Assembly (NCBI GenBank): GCA_019454665.1
Contig: JACFNW010000152.1
Location: 1-5,285, forward strand
DNA length: 5,285 nucleotides
Direction of reading: 5' to 3'
Source of the DNA: Fimbriimonadaceae bacterium
GTDB taxonomy: Bacteria > Armatimonadota > Fimbriimonadia > Fimbriimonadales > Fimbriimonadaceae
Below the pieces are notes generated by a model. The model was given only the letters and a program-made list of their open reading frames with translations. It was not told where the DNA came from and made no database searches. Both the position numbers and the translations under genes were made by a program. Position 1 is the first letter of the stretch. The number at the start of each line of letters is the position of its first letter. Shown one piece after another: positions 1 to 5,285 of this stretch.

Positions 1-861
1 GGGGGCATCGCCATGTACTACAACAAAACGATGTTTCGCGAAGCGGGTCTGGAGGACCCGTGGGAGTTGCACCAACGTGGCCAATGGACGTGGGCTCGGT
101 TCAGACAGAGCGCGATCGCCCTCACTCGGTTCGAAGGCGGCCGACCCAAGCGCTTCGGAACAACCGTGCCCCAGTTGCCGGCCATCATCGCCTGCGTGCG
201 GGGCTTTGGCGGCGAGATGATCGACCTTGAAGCCAACCAAAGCCTCCTGGACCAACCCGGTACGATCGCCGCCTACCAGTTCCTCGCCGATCTCGTCTGG
301 GTGGATCGCGCCGCCCCCACGCCTGCCCAGGGTGCGAACTTCGCGTTCACTTTCGAATCGGGCAAGGTGGGCATGGTGCTCGATTTCATGGGCATGATCC
401 CCCGGTATCGCGAAGTGGCCAAAGGCTTTGAATGGGATGTCGCGCCGATCCCGAAGGGACCCGCCGGCGGACGAACCGTCATCAAGGGCAATCAACTCGT
501 GATCCCCAAGAACTGCAAGAACCCCGAGGCGGCGTGGCGATTCGTCAAGTACATGGCGAGTCAGGAAACCGAGCGTGTTTTGTACGCCCAAATCAGGCGG
601 TGTTTTCCCACGCGAAAGGACGTCGCCTACTCGCCCGAGTATCTGCAAACCGATCAGCCCCCCTATCAACTGCAGGCGTTTGTCGAATCCGTAGAGAACG
701 GCCGCATCTTGCCGATCAACGAACGCTGGATCGAGTGGATCAACGCTCTGCAAATGGAGACCGATAACTTGTTCGCCGGGCGCGAACGCGACGTTGCTGT
801 TGTCCTGCGCCGAGCGAAGGACAAGATCAACACCATCCTTTCGGAGGACCCGGGTCTTTGA
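1..861 (+). CDS. Carbohydrate ABC transporter substrate-binding protein, family 1 (5' partial)
   Basis: This is the C-terminal 286 residues of an extracellular solute-binding protein of the MalE/UgpB-like family 1, which captures a sugar or related solute outside the membrane and delivers it to the permeases. The frame is open to base 1 (G-G-I-A precedes the first Met), so the start, signal peptide and N-terminal lobe lie upstream and the ATG at 13 is not the true start. Family hallmarks are the MYYNKTMFREAGL segment near the left edge, a VGMVLDFMG strand, a WDVAPIPKGPAGG hinge segment, a GNQLVIPKNCKNPEAAWRFVKYM helix region, and a C-terminal helix ending in a run of charged residues. Its stop overlaps the start of the first permease (TTGA, 858-861), so the two are probably translationally coupled. 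The substrate cannot be read from the sequence. The family call is secure; sugar as the ligand class is likely. Confidence 0.93.
   Translation, partial: GGIAMYYNKTMFREAGLEDPWELHQRGQWTWARFRQSAIALTRFEGGRPKRFGTTVPQLPAIIACVRGFGGEMIDLEANQSLLDQPGTIAAYQFLADLVWVDRAAPTPAQGANFAFTFESGKVGMVLDFMGMIPRYREVAKGFEWDVAPIPKGPAGGRTVIKGNQLVIPKNCKNPEAAWRFVKYMASQETERVLYAQIRRCFPTRKDVAYSPEYLQTDQPPYQLQAFVESVENGRILPINERWIEWINALQMETDNLFAGRERDVAVVLRRAKDKINTILSEDPGL
843..847 (+). promoter_or_regulatory. Shine-Dalgarno for the first permease
   Basis: GGAGG lies inside the end of the binding-protein gene, 10 bases before the TTG at 858. It supports that non-ATG start, which overlaps the upstream stop codon. Confidence 0.7.
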
Positions 862-1745
862 AGCGTCTGGCAGACCGTCCCGCCTTCTGGGGATGGCTGT
901 TCATCACGCCCTGGCTTGCGGGATTCCTGGGTTTCACCGCTGGCCCGATGCTGGCTTCTCTCTGGTTGTCGTTTTACAAGTACGACCTGGTCAATCTTGA
1001 GTACGTCGGCTTGGAAAACTATCGGCGCTTGCCCCTCGACCCCCTGTTTTGGAAGGCGTTGTCGAACACCTTTGCCTACGCGTTCATCTCGGTGCCCCTA
1101 GGGGTCGCTGGTTCGCTGATGATCGCGTTGTTGCTCAACCAGAAGGTGCGCGGCATTCCCCTCTTCCGCACGTTGTTCTATATCCCGTCGCTCGTTCCGA
1201 GCGTTGCCGCGGCCATTTTGTGGCAATGGGTGTTCAACGCCGAGAACGGCGCCCTCAATCTTGGCTTGGGATTCCTAGGGCTGCCGACGCCCCAATGGCT
1301 TCAGGATGAGCGTTTCACGCTGCCCGCGTTCGTGCTCATGTCCCTATGGGGCGTGGGCGGCGCCCGCATGGTGATCTTTCTGGCAGGTCTTCAGGGCATC
1401 TCCGAGACCTACTACGAAGCCGCACGACTCGACGGAGCAAGCCATCGGCAGCAGTTCTGGCATGTCACCCTTCCTTTGCTGTCTCCGGTGATGTTCTTCA
1501 ACCTGGTCTTGGGTCTCATCGGCGCGTTCCAGATCTTCACACAGGCCTACATCATGACAGGTGGCGGACCGAACAACGCCTCGCTCTTCTATGCCCTCTA
1601 TCTCTTCCGAACTGCGTTCGAGCAGTTCAAACTGGGTAAGGCGAGCGCGCTTGCTTGGGTCTTGTTCGCGATTCTCCTGATCTTCACGTTGATCCAGTTC
1701 CGTGCATCCAAGAAGTGGGTTCACTACGAAGGAGGCGAGGCGTGA
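858..1745 (+). CDS. Sugar ABC transporter permease, MalF/UgpA-like
   Basis: This 295-residue inner-membrane permease is one half of the transmembrane channel of a carbohydrate importer. About six hydrophobic segments are visible, near residues 11-38, 72-95, 105-127, 155-178, 212-232 and 263-283. The N-terminal segment WGWLFITPWLAGFLGF is typical of the MalF/UgpA class. The cytoplasmic EAA loop that docks on the ATPase is clear: EAA at 187-189, Gly at 193 and Leu-Pro at 205-206, in YYEAARLDGA followed by VTLPLLSP. A TGGGPNN motif at 234-240 is also characteristic. The TTG start at 858 gives the expected N-terminus, has GGAGG 10 bases upstream, and overlaps the binding-protein stop by 4 bp. The length is normal for UgpA-type permeases. 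It should pair with the permease immediately downstream. Confidence 0.95.
   Translation: MKRLADRPAFWGWLFITPWLAGFLGFTAGPMLASLWLSFYKYDLVNLEYVGLENYRRLPLDPLFWKALSNTFAYAFISVPLGVAGSLMIALLLNQKVRGIPLFRTLFYIPSLVPSVAAAILWQWVFNAENGALNLGLGFLGLPTPQWLQDERFTLPAFVLMSLWGVGGARMVIFLAGLQGISETYYEAARLDGASHRQQFWHVTLPLLSPVMFFNLVLGLIGAFQIFTQAYIMTGGGPNNASLFYALYLFRTAFEQFKLGKASALAWVLFAILLIFTLIQFRASKKWVHYEGGEA
1729..1735 (+). promoter_or_regulatory. Shine-Dalgarno for the second permease
   Basis: AAGGAGG is a near-perfect anti-16S match 6 bases before the GTG at 1742. It selects that GTG over the upstream in-frame ATG at 1655, which would add 29 residues of non-homologous, arginine-rich sequence. Confidence 0.8.
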
Positions 1746-2560
1746 AGCGTTTCTTGGTGTGGATCGCCCTAATCGGTGGGTCGGTGTTCTTCGTCATTCC
1801 GTTCCTGTGGACCGTCGCGACGGCTCTCAAGACTCAAGAAGAGATCGCGAAAGATCCGACCCGTCTGGTGCCCATGCAACCAACATGGGAGAACTTCCCC
1901 GCGGCATGGAATGCCTTGCCGTTCCTCAACTTCGTCGAGAACACGGTGTTTGTGACCTTGGTGAGCATGACGATGCAAGTGATTACTGGTTCGCTTGTGG
2001 CATATGGGTTCGCGCGGTTCCAGTTCAAAGGTCGCGATCTTCTGTTCATGACGATGATATCCACCATGTTGTTGCCGGGACAGGTGACGATGATCCCCGT
2101 TTATCTGATTTGGCGGCAACTCGGGGCCATTGACACGTTTGCCCCTTTGACGGTGCCGGCGTTCTTCGGCGGCGGTGCATTCTCCATCTTTTTGTTGCGC
2201 CAGTTCTTCATGACCATCCCTCGCGAATTGGACGAAGCCATGCTCATTGACGGGGCGAGCTATTGGGGCATTCTATGGCGACTGATCGTGCCGCTCAGCG
2301 GTCCCGCGATCACGACCGTGGTGGTCTTCAGCTTCATCGGTAACTGGGACTCGTTCGATGGTCCCTTGATCTACCTCAATTCACCCGAGAACTACACGAT
2401 GTCCATCGGGCTACGCCTGTTCCAAGACACGTTCGGGACGAACATGGGGCAGTTGATGGCCGCCTCGCTCATGCACATCGTACCGACCATCATCCTCTTC
2501 TTCGCCGCCCAGAAATACTTCATCAAGGGCGTCCACCTGAGCGGCCTCGGCGGCCGTTGA
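1742..2560 (+). CDS. Sugar ABC transporter permease, MalG/UgpE-like
   Basis: This 272-residue inner-membrane permease is the second channel subunit of the importer. Hydrophobic segments lie near residues 5-28, 66-90, 99-122, 135-157, 186-200 and 240-258. The ATPase-docking loop reads ELDEAMLIDGASYWGILWR, with Gly171 and a following VPL at 183-185; the usual EAA is EAM here, a common variation. The stretch from NWDSF (201-205) to the NSPENYTMSIGL segment (213-224) matches the conserved W-(N/D)-x-F...PE-x-(Y/F)-T-(L/M) region of MalG-type proteins. The GTG start at 1742 is supported by AAGGAGG and by a GTGA overlap with the preceding stop. No ATP-binding subunit follows; the next gene is on the opposite strand, so the ATPase must be upstream of the window or encoded elsewhere. 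Confidence 0.95.
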   Translation: MKRFLVWIALIGGSVFFVIPFLWTVATALKTQEEIAKDPTRLVPMQPTWENFPAAWNALPFLNFVENTVFVTLVSMTMQVITGSLVAYGFARFQFKGRDLLFMTMISTMLLPGQVTMIPVYLIWRQLGAIDTFAPLTVPAFFGGGAFSIFLLRQFFMTIPRELDEAMLIDGASYWGILWRLIVPLSGPAITTVVVFSFIGNWDSFDGPLIYLNSPENYTMSIGLRLFQDTFGTNMGQLMAASLMHIVPTIILFFAAQKYFIKGVHLSGLGGR

Positions 2561-2568
2561 GATTGCAG

Positions 2569-2589
2569 GGTTCAGCGTTCAGGGTTCGG
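2569..2589. repeat. Three tandem heptamers, (G/C)GTTC(A/G)G
   Basis: GGTTCAG, CGTTCAG and GGTTCGG follow one another with a strict 7-base period. They sit between the end of the transporter operon and the end of the converging SRPBCC gene. The second copy contains most of that gene's stop codon (TCA at 2579-2581 on the + strand). It resembles short heptameric tandem repeats found between genes in some bacteria, but with three copies it could be chance. Confidence 0.5.
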
Positions 2590-3034
2590 CTTCCGAGCCT
2601 TCGGCGCGGCGCTTGATCGCCTCCAGGACATTGTCAAGGTTCGCCTGCACGATCTTCTGAACGACCTTGGCGACCAGCGGACCGAGACCCGGAACGCGGT
2701 ACTCGTAGTCCACGATGCTGTCGAACCGCGTGCCACCGTTCTCCTCGGTGAATCTCCACTCGCCGGACATCGAGTCGTAGTCACCCTCAAGTTGGCGAAA
2801 CGTGCAGGTATTTGCCTCCAGATCCCACACATCTTCCTGACGCCAGCGGACCTTCAGCATGAACTGCGGGATCATGCCGACCCAGTCGCTGACCACTCGA
2901 CCGCCCTCTCGCTCGACGATGTCCAGCGACTTCACGTCTTGCATGAACTCCGGGAACGACGCGTTGTCCTGGGCGATTTCGACGACGTGCGCCAAGGGCG
3001 CGTTGACCCACGTGGTACAGCGAATGGTCGGCAT
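2579..3034 (-). CDS. SRPBCC / START-like domain protein (polyketide cyclase / COQ10-like)
   Basis: This 151-residue soluble protein appears to be a single SRPBCC (Bet v1/START helix-grip) domain, the fold of Coq10-like and polyketide-cyclase-like proteins that bind hydrophobic ligands in a deep cavity. Visible traits are an N-terminal strand into VNAPLAHVVEIAQD, then the FPEFMQDVKSLDIVER segment typical of the family (27-42), a run of beta strands with WRQEDVWDLE (64-73), GEWRFTEENGGTRFDSIVDYEY (91-112) and a long C-terminal amphipathic helix (about 115-142) carrying VQKIVQANLDNVLEAIKRR. There is no signal peptide. The ATG start at 3032-3034 begins right at the first strand; a weak AAAGG lies about 11 bases upstream. 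It converges on the transporter operon (18-bp gap) and diverges from the dehydrogenase genes. Ligand and role are unknown; these domains often serve in lipid, quinone or stress-related functions. Confidence 0.87.
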   Translation of the reverse strand: MPTIRCTTWVNAPLAHVVEIAQDNASFPEFMQDVKSLDIVEREGGRVVSDWVGMIPQFMLKVRWRQEDVWDLEANTCTFRQLEGDYDSMSGEWRFTEENGGTRFDSIVDYEYRVPGLGPLVAKVVQKIVQANLDNVLEAIKRRAEGSEAEP

Positions 3035-3057
3035 GAGAGGGATTACCTTTGAGGGCG

Positions 3058-3063
3058 TATAAT
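3058..3063 (+). promoter_or_regulatory. Probable sigma-70-type -10 box (TATAAT) for the dehydrogenase operon
   Basis: A perfect TATAAT lies 41 bases before the ATG at 3105, in the 70-bp divergent gap. Transcription would start near 3070, leaving a leader of roughly 35 bases. No good -35 hexamer is visible; the 3034-3040 stretch (TGAGAGG) is the right distance away but a poor match. Read on the other strand the same bases give TATACG (3061-3056), so the site might also serve the SRPBCC gene. Confidence 0.5.
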
Positions 3064-3104
3064 TCGGAGTCTACCAGCGGCTGAGTTCGTTGGCGGAATG
3101 CTTC

Positions 3105-4100
3105 ATGCGAGCCCTGATTCTTGAACAGCCCGGTTCGGTTCGGCTGCAGGAGACGGCCGTTCCCGAACCCGGACCCGGCGACGTTCTCTTGCGCGTGCGG
3201 GCCGCGACGACCTGCGGCACCGACCTGAAGGCCTACCTTCGCGGCCATCCCCAGATTCCCATGCCCGGCACGTTCGGGCACGAATACAGCGGAGAAGTTG
3301 CGGCAGTGGGCGTCGGCGCACCTTTCCGGGAGGGCGATGCCGTCATGGGCGTCCACTCGGCGCCGTGCAAAACGTGTCGCTGGTGCCTGCGCGGCCAGGA
3401 GAACCTCTGCGAGACGATCATGGCGACCAAAGTCCTGGGCAGCTATGCCGAGTACCTTCTGGTTCCAGCCCGCATCGCCAAGCAGCACCTGTTCCACAAG
3501 CCGTCTGGCCTCAGTTTCGAACGCGCTGCCCTGCTCGAACCGCTGGCTTGCGTGCTCCAGGGGTTGTCGCTGCTGCGCCTTCGACCCGAGGATCGCGTCC
3601 TGGTCATCGGCCCCGGGGCCATCGGGTTGCTCTTCGTCGCCGCCCTCCGCTACATGGGCGTCGGCGAAGTGACCCTCGCCGGCCGCAACGAGCGTCGCCT
3701 TGCCGTCGGCCAGCAATTGGGGGCCCGGATCGAGGCGTTCGACCCCAAAAGCCCGGCCTTGCGCGGGTTCGACTGCGTGATCGAATGCACGGGCGCCGTC
3801 GAGGTGTGGGAGCGCTCGCTCGATTTTGTGGTGCGGGGAGGCACCGTCGTCCTCTTCGGCGGATGCCGCGTCGGTACGACAGCCTGTTTCGATACGCGTC
3901 GGGTGCACTACGACCAGATCACCATCCTCAGCCCCTTCCACTTCGGTACCGAAGCCGTGATGCGCGCCCGCGATTGGCTGCTCGACCCCCGCTTCGAAGT
4001 CGGCCCCCTCATTTCGGGCAAGCGGTCGCTCGACGAGGGTGCCCAAGTGTTCGAAGACCTGCGGACGGGCCAAGGCATCAAGTTCGTGTTCGAGCCGTGA
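3105..4100 (+). CDS. Zinc-dependent medium-chain alcohol/polyol dehydrogenase (first of pair)
   Basis: This 331-residue cytoplasmic enzyme of the MDR superfamily (sorbitol/threonine dehydrogenase-like) should oxidise a secondary alcohol, probably of a sugar or polyol, with NAD(P)+. The N-terminal GroES-like domain has the catalytic zinc ligands Cys37 (in CGTD, with Thr39 as proton relay), His59 and Glu60 (GHE), plus Glu145 in the EPLAC motif. The structural zinc lobe is complete: Cys88, 91, 94 and 102, spaced x2, x2, x7. The Rossmann domain carries GPGAIG at 169-174. After the second strand, where NAD enzymes have Asp/Glu, it has Gly193-Arg194-Asn195, which suggests NADP preference. The ATG at 3105 fits the family N-terminus (MRALILEQPG); a TTG at 3090 would add five residues. 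GGCGGA at 3092-3097 may be a modest ribosome site. It overlaps the next gene by 4 bp. The precise substrate cannot be assigned. Confidence 0.93.
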   Translation: MRALILEQPGSVRLQETAVPEPGPGDVLLRVRAATTCGTDLKAYLRGHPQIPMPGTFGHEYSGEVAAVGVGAPFREGDAVMGVHSAPCKTCRWCLRGQENLCETIMATKVLGSYAEYLLVPARIAKQHLFHKPSGLSFERAALLEPLACVLQGLSLLRLRPEDRVLVIGPGAIGLLFVAALRYMGVGEVTLAGRNERRLAVGQQLGARIEAFDPKSPALRGFDCVIECTGAVEVWERSLDFVVRGGTVVLFGGCRVGTTACFDTRRVHYDQITILSPFHFGTEAVMRARDWLLDPRFEVGPLISGKRSLDEGAQVFEDLRTGQGIKFVFEP

Positions 4101-5056
4101 TCACGGGAAATCGCCTGGCTCGATATGTGAAAGGCGGCAACGTCGAGATCGTGCACGAATCTGTCCCTGATCTTCCGTCCGGGGGCTTGCTCGTTCGCAC
4201 CGAGGCGTGCGGTCTTTGCTCGGGCGAACTGATGGCGTGGTATCTGGATCGCAAGGCGCCCCACGTTTTGGGTCACGAGGTGTGCGGCATCGTCGAAGCC
4301 TCGGACGATCCCAGGTTCCCCGTCGGCTCGCGGGTCTTCCCGCATCACCACGCGCCATGCCTATCATGCGAGTGGTGCGCGTCCGGTCGTCATGTGCACT
4401 GTCCACAGTGGAAGGCGACACGTCTCAACCCCGGCGGGATGGCGGAATCGTTTGCAGTTCCAGCCGAAAACCTCAACGATACGCATGTCGTGGGCGATCT
4501 CAGGCCCGTGGACGCGGCGCTCGCGGAGCCGCTCGCCTGCGTGCACAAGTCGCTCGCCCTGTTGCCCGAGTGGGGGACTTCGGTCGTCGTCGGGCTCGGC
4601 GCGCTCGGCCTGATGCATGCCCTGGTGCGGCGGGGCTCGACCGGCTACGACACGAACCCTGCAAGGCGAGCGTGGGCTGAGTCCCAGGGCGTGCGAGCCC
4701 TCTCGCCCGACCAAGCCGAACCCGCCGATGCCGTCGTCGTCTGCCCCGGTACGCGCGCGGCGTTGGAGTTTGGGCTGAGCCTGCTGCGCCCCGGTGGGAC
4801 GTTGGTGCTCTTCGCCCCGCTACCTCCCTCGCAGCCCGTTCCCCTCGATTTGGAGGCGCTCTACTTCCGAGATTTGCACTTTTCCACCAGCTACTCGTGC
4901 GGCCCTGACGACACGGCTCGCGCCTTGGCGACCCTTCGTTCGGGCGGGTTGAGGGCCGAGCAGGTGGTCAGCGACTTCATCACCCTGGACGAACTGCCCC
5001 GGGCGTACCACGCCATGCGCTCGGGCGAGATCCTGAAGGCGATGGTGGTTTTCTAG
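4097..5056 (+). CDS. Zinc-dependent medium-chain dehydrogenase, compact and divergent (second of pair)
   Basis: This 319-residue MDR-superfamily dehydrogenase is distantly similar to its upstream neighbour but shorter than the usual 340-350. The structural zinc cysteines are intact at 88, 91, 94 and 102, the same positions as in the first enzyme. Catalytic zinc ligands would be Cys41, His60 and Glu61 (GHE), with Glu144 in EPLAC. The catalytic loop reads C-S-G-E: Gly43 replaces the usual Ser/Thr proton relay and Glu44 the usual Asp. The Rossmann motif GLGALG is at 166-171, with Asp185 ending the second strand, which favours NAD. The segment between them is several residues shorter than normal. 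The GTG start at 4097 overlaps the upstream stop (GTGA). No Shine-Dalgarno lies in range, so translation probably depends on reinitiation. The MDR call is firm; activity and substrate (sugar or polyol likely) are inferred. Confidence 0.9.
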   Translation: MITGNRLARYVKGGNVEIVHESVPDLPSGGLLVRTEACGLCSGELMAWYLDRKAPHVLGHEVCGIVEASDDPRFPVGSRVFPHHHAPCLSCEWCASGRHVHCPQWKATRLNPGGMAESFAVPAENLNDTHVVGDLRPVDAALAEPLACVHKSLALLPEWGTSVVVGLGALGLMHALVRRGSTGYDTNPARRAWAESQGVRALSPDQAEPADAVVVCPGTRAALEFGLSLLRPGGTLVLFAPLPPSQPVPLDLEALYFRDLHFSTSYSCGPDDTARALATLRSGGLRAEQVVSDFITLDELPRAYHAMRSGEILKAMVVF

Positions 5057-5285
5057 GAACTGCACGGGAAGAGCAGCGTCACACCAAGCGCGAACACCCA
5101 ATACAGCAGGCTCGCGCTCAGCACGAGGATCGAGTCCATCGTCCAAGACGATTCGGTCAAGCCAATGACCAGAGTCGTGCAGACCGTCATCACCCACATC
5201 GAGGTCATGAAGAACGTCCGACGGATCCCAGGCGCTCGATGCGTTTTGTAGTAGTTCTCGATTTCAAATTCTACGGGAACGCCTG
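5053..5285 (-). CDS. Unrecognised membrane protein, C-terminal end (5' partial)
   Basis: The minus strand is open from the right edge to a TAG (CTA at 5053-5055 on the + strand), giving 76 visible residues. After a polar stretch containing EFEIENYYKTH and a basic APGIRR, there are two hydrophobic segments: FFMTSMWVMTVCTTLVIGL (visible residues 24-42) and a second at about 51-72 ending LLF, then a short PCSS tail. The pattern is that of a small integral membrane protein or the end of a longer one. A start at the Met of FFMTSM would cut off the first helix, so the gene most likely begins beyond the window. The frame makes better protein sense than the other minus frames here, which give no membrane pattern. 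It converges on the second dehydrogenase with a 4-bp overlap. I do not recognise the family. Confidence 0.65.
   Translation of the reverse strand, partial: GVPVEFEIENYYKTHRAPGIRRTFFMTSMWVMTVCTTLVIGLTESSWTMDSILVLSASLLYWVFALGVTLLFPCSS

Noticed and set aside
1655..1741. Upstream ATG start for the second permease
   Set aside because: It would add 29 residues unlike any MalG-type N-terminus. The GTG at 1742 has AAGGAGG at ideal spacing.
2542..2556. Hairpin CGGCC/GGCCG at the end of the second permease as a terminator
   Set aside because: The stem is only 5 bp, lies within the coding sequence and is not followed by a T run, so it does not qualify as an intrinsic terminator.
3098..3124. Small leader frame (ATG at 3098, eight codons) overlapping the first dehydrogenase start
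   Set aside because: The GGCGGA upstream is too close to serve it, and short out-of-frame ATGs are frequent by chance. There is no regulatory codon pattern.
2787..4073. A 428-codon open frame on the minus strand
   Set aside because: It lies antisense to the first dehydrogenase and overlaps the SRPBCC gene in another frame. The protein is low-complexity, rich in Gly, Ala, Arg and His, with no family motifs, as expected from the third-codon GC bias of the real genes.
3365..4096. A long in-frame upstream extension of the second dehydrogenase
   Set aside because: The frame stays open through the first dehydrogenase but encodes arginine- and proline-rich sequence without domains. The family N-terminus begins at the GTG at 4097.
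4820..5197. A 125-codon minus-strand open frame
   Set aside because: It is mostly antisense to the second dehydrogenase, and its sequence shows no hydrophobic or domain pattern. A different minus frame (5053-5285) gives a credible membrane protein.
1..5285. tRNA, rRNA, CRISPR, insertion sequence, prophage or defence genes
   Set aside because: No cloverleaf-like segments, regularly spaced repeats, terminal inverted repeats, transposase or nuclease motifs were seen. Nearly all of the window is covered by the metabolic and transport genes described.

Overview
The window is a stretch of ordinary-looking, moderately GC-rich (about 60% by eye) bacterial chromosome carrying carbohydrate uptake and oxidation genes. 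Genes are tightly packed, start codons are often TTG or GTG, and good Shine-Dalgarno sites precede two of them. There are no mobile elements, RNA genes or CRISPR arrays. The gene style and a transport cluster without its own ATPase would fit an Armatimonadota/Fimbriimonadia-type or similar environmental heterotroph. That placement is a guess; the sequence alone does not fix the taxon.

Layout. Positions 1-2560 (+) hold a carbohydrate ABC importer: the C-terminal part of a family 1 solute-binding protein cut by the left edge, then a MalF/UgpA-like permease (TTG start) and a MalG/UgpE-like permease (GTG start). Each gene overlaps the next by 4 bp. Positions 2579-3034 (-) encode a small SRPBCC/START-like protein that converges on the transporter end across an 18-bp gap containing a short heptamer repeat. 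A 70-bp divergent intergenic region with a perfect TATAAT box follows. Positions 3105-4100 and 4097-5056 (+) encode two zinc-dependent medium-chain dehydrogenases, again with a 4-bp stop/start overlap. The right edge (5053-5285, -) holds the C-terminus of an unrecognised membrane protein whose stop codon shares a CTAG palindrome with the stop of the second dehydrogenase.

How the genes may work together. The importer would bring in a sugar, oligosaccharide or polyol. The two dehydrogenases could oxidise or interconvert a sugar or polyol, but this link is inferred only from proximity, since the antisense START-like gene sits between the two groups. The two dehydrogenases carry different cofactor-loop signatures: G-R-N in the first (NADP-like) and an Asp in the second (NAD-like). 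The second also has a divergent catalytic loop. I found no convincing evidence for a wholly new biological system; the dehydrogenase pair is the item most worth a second look.
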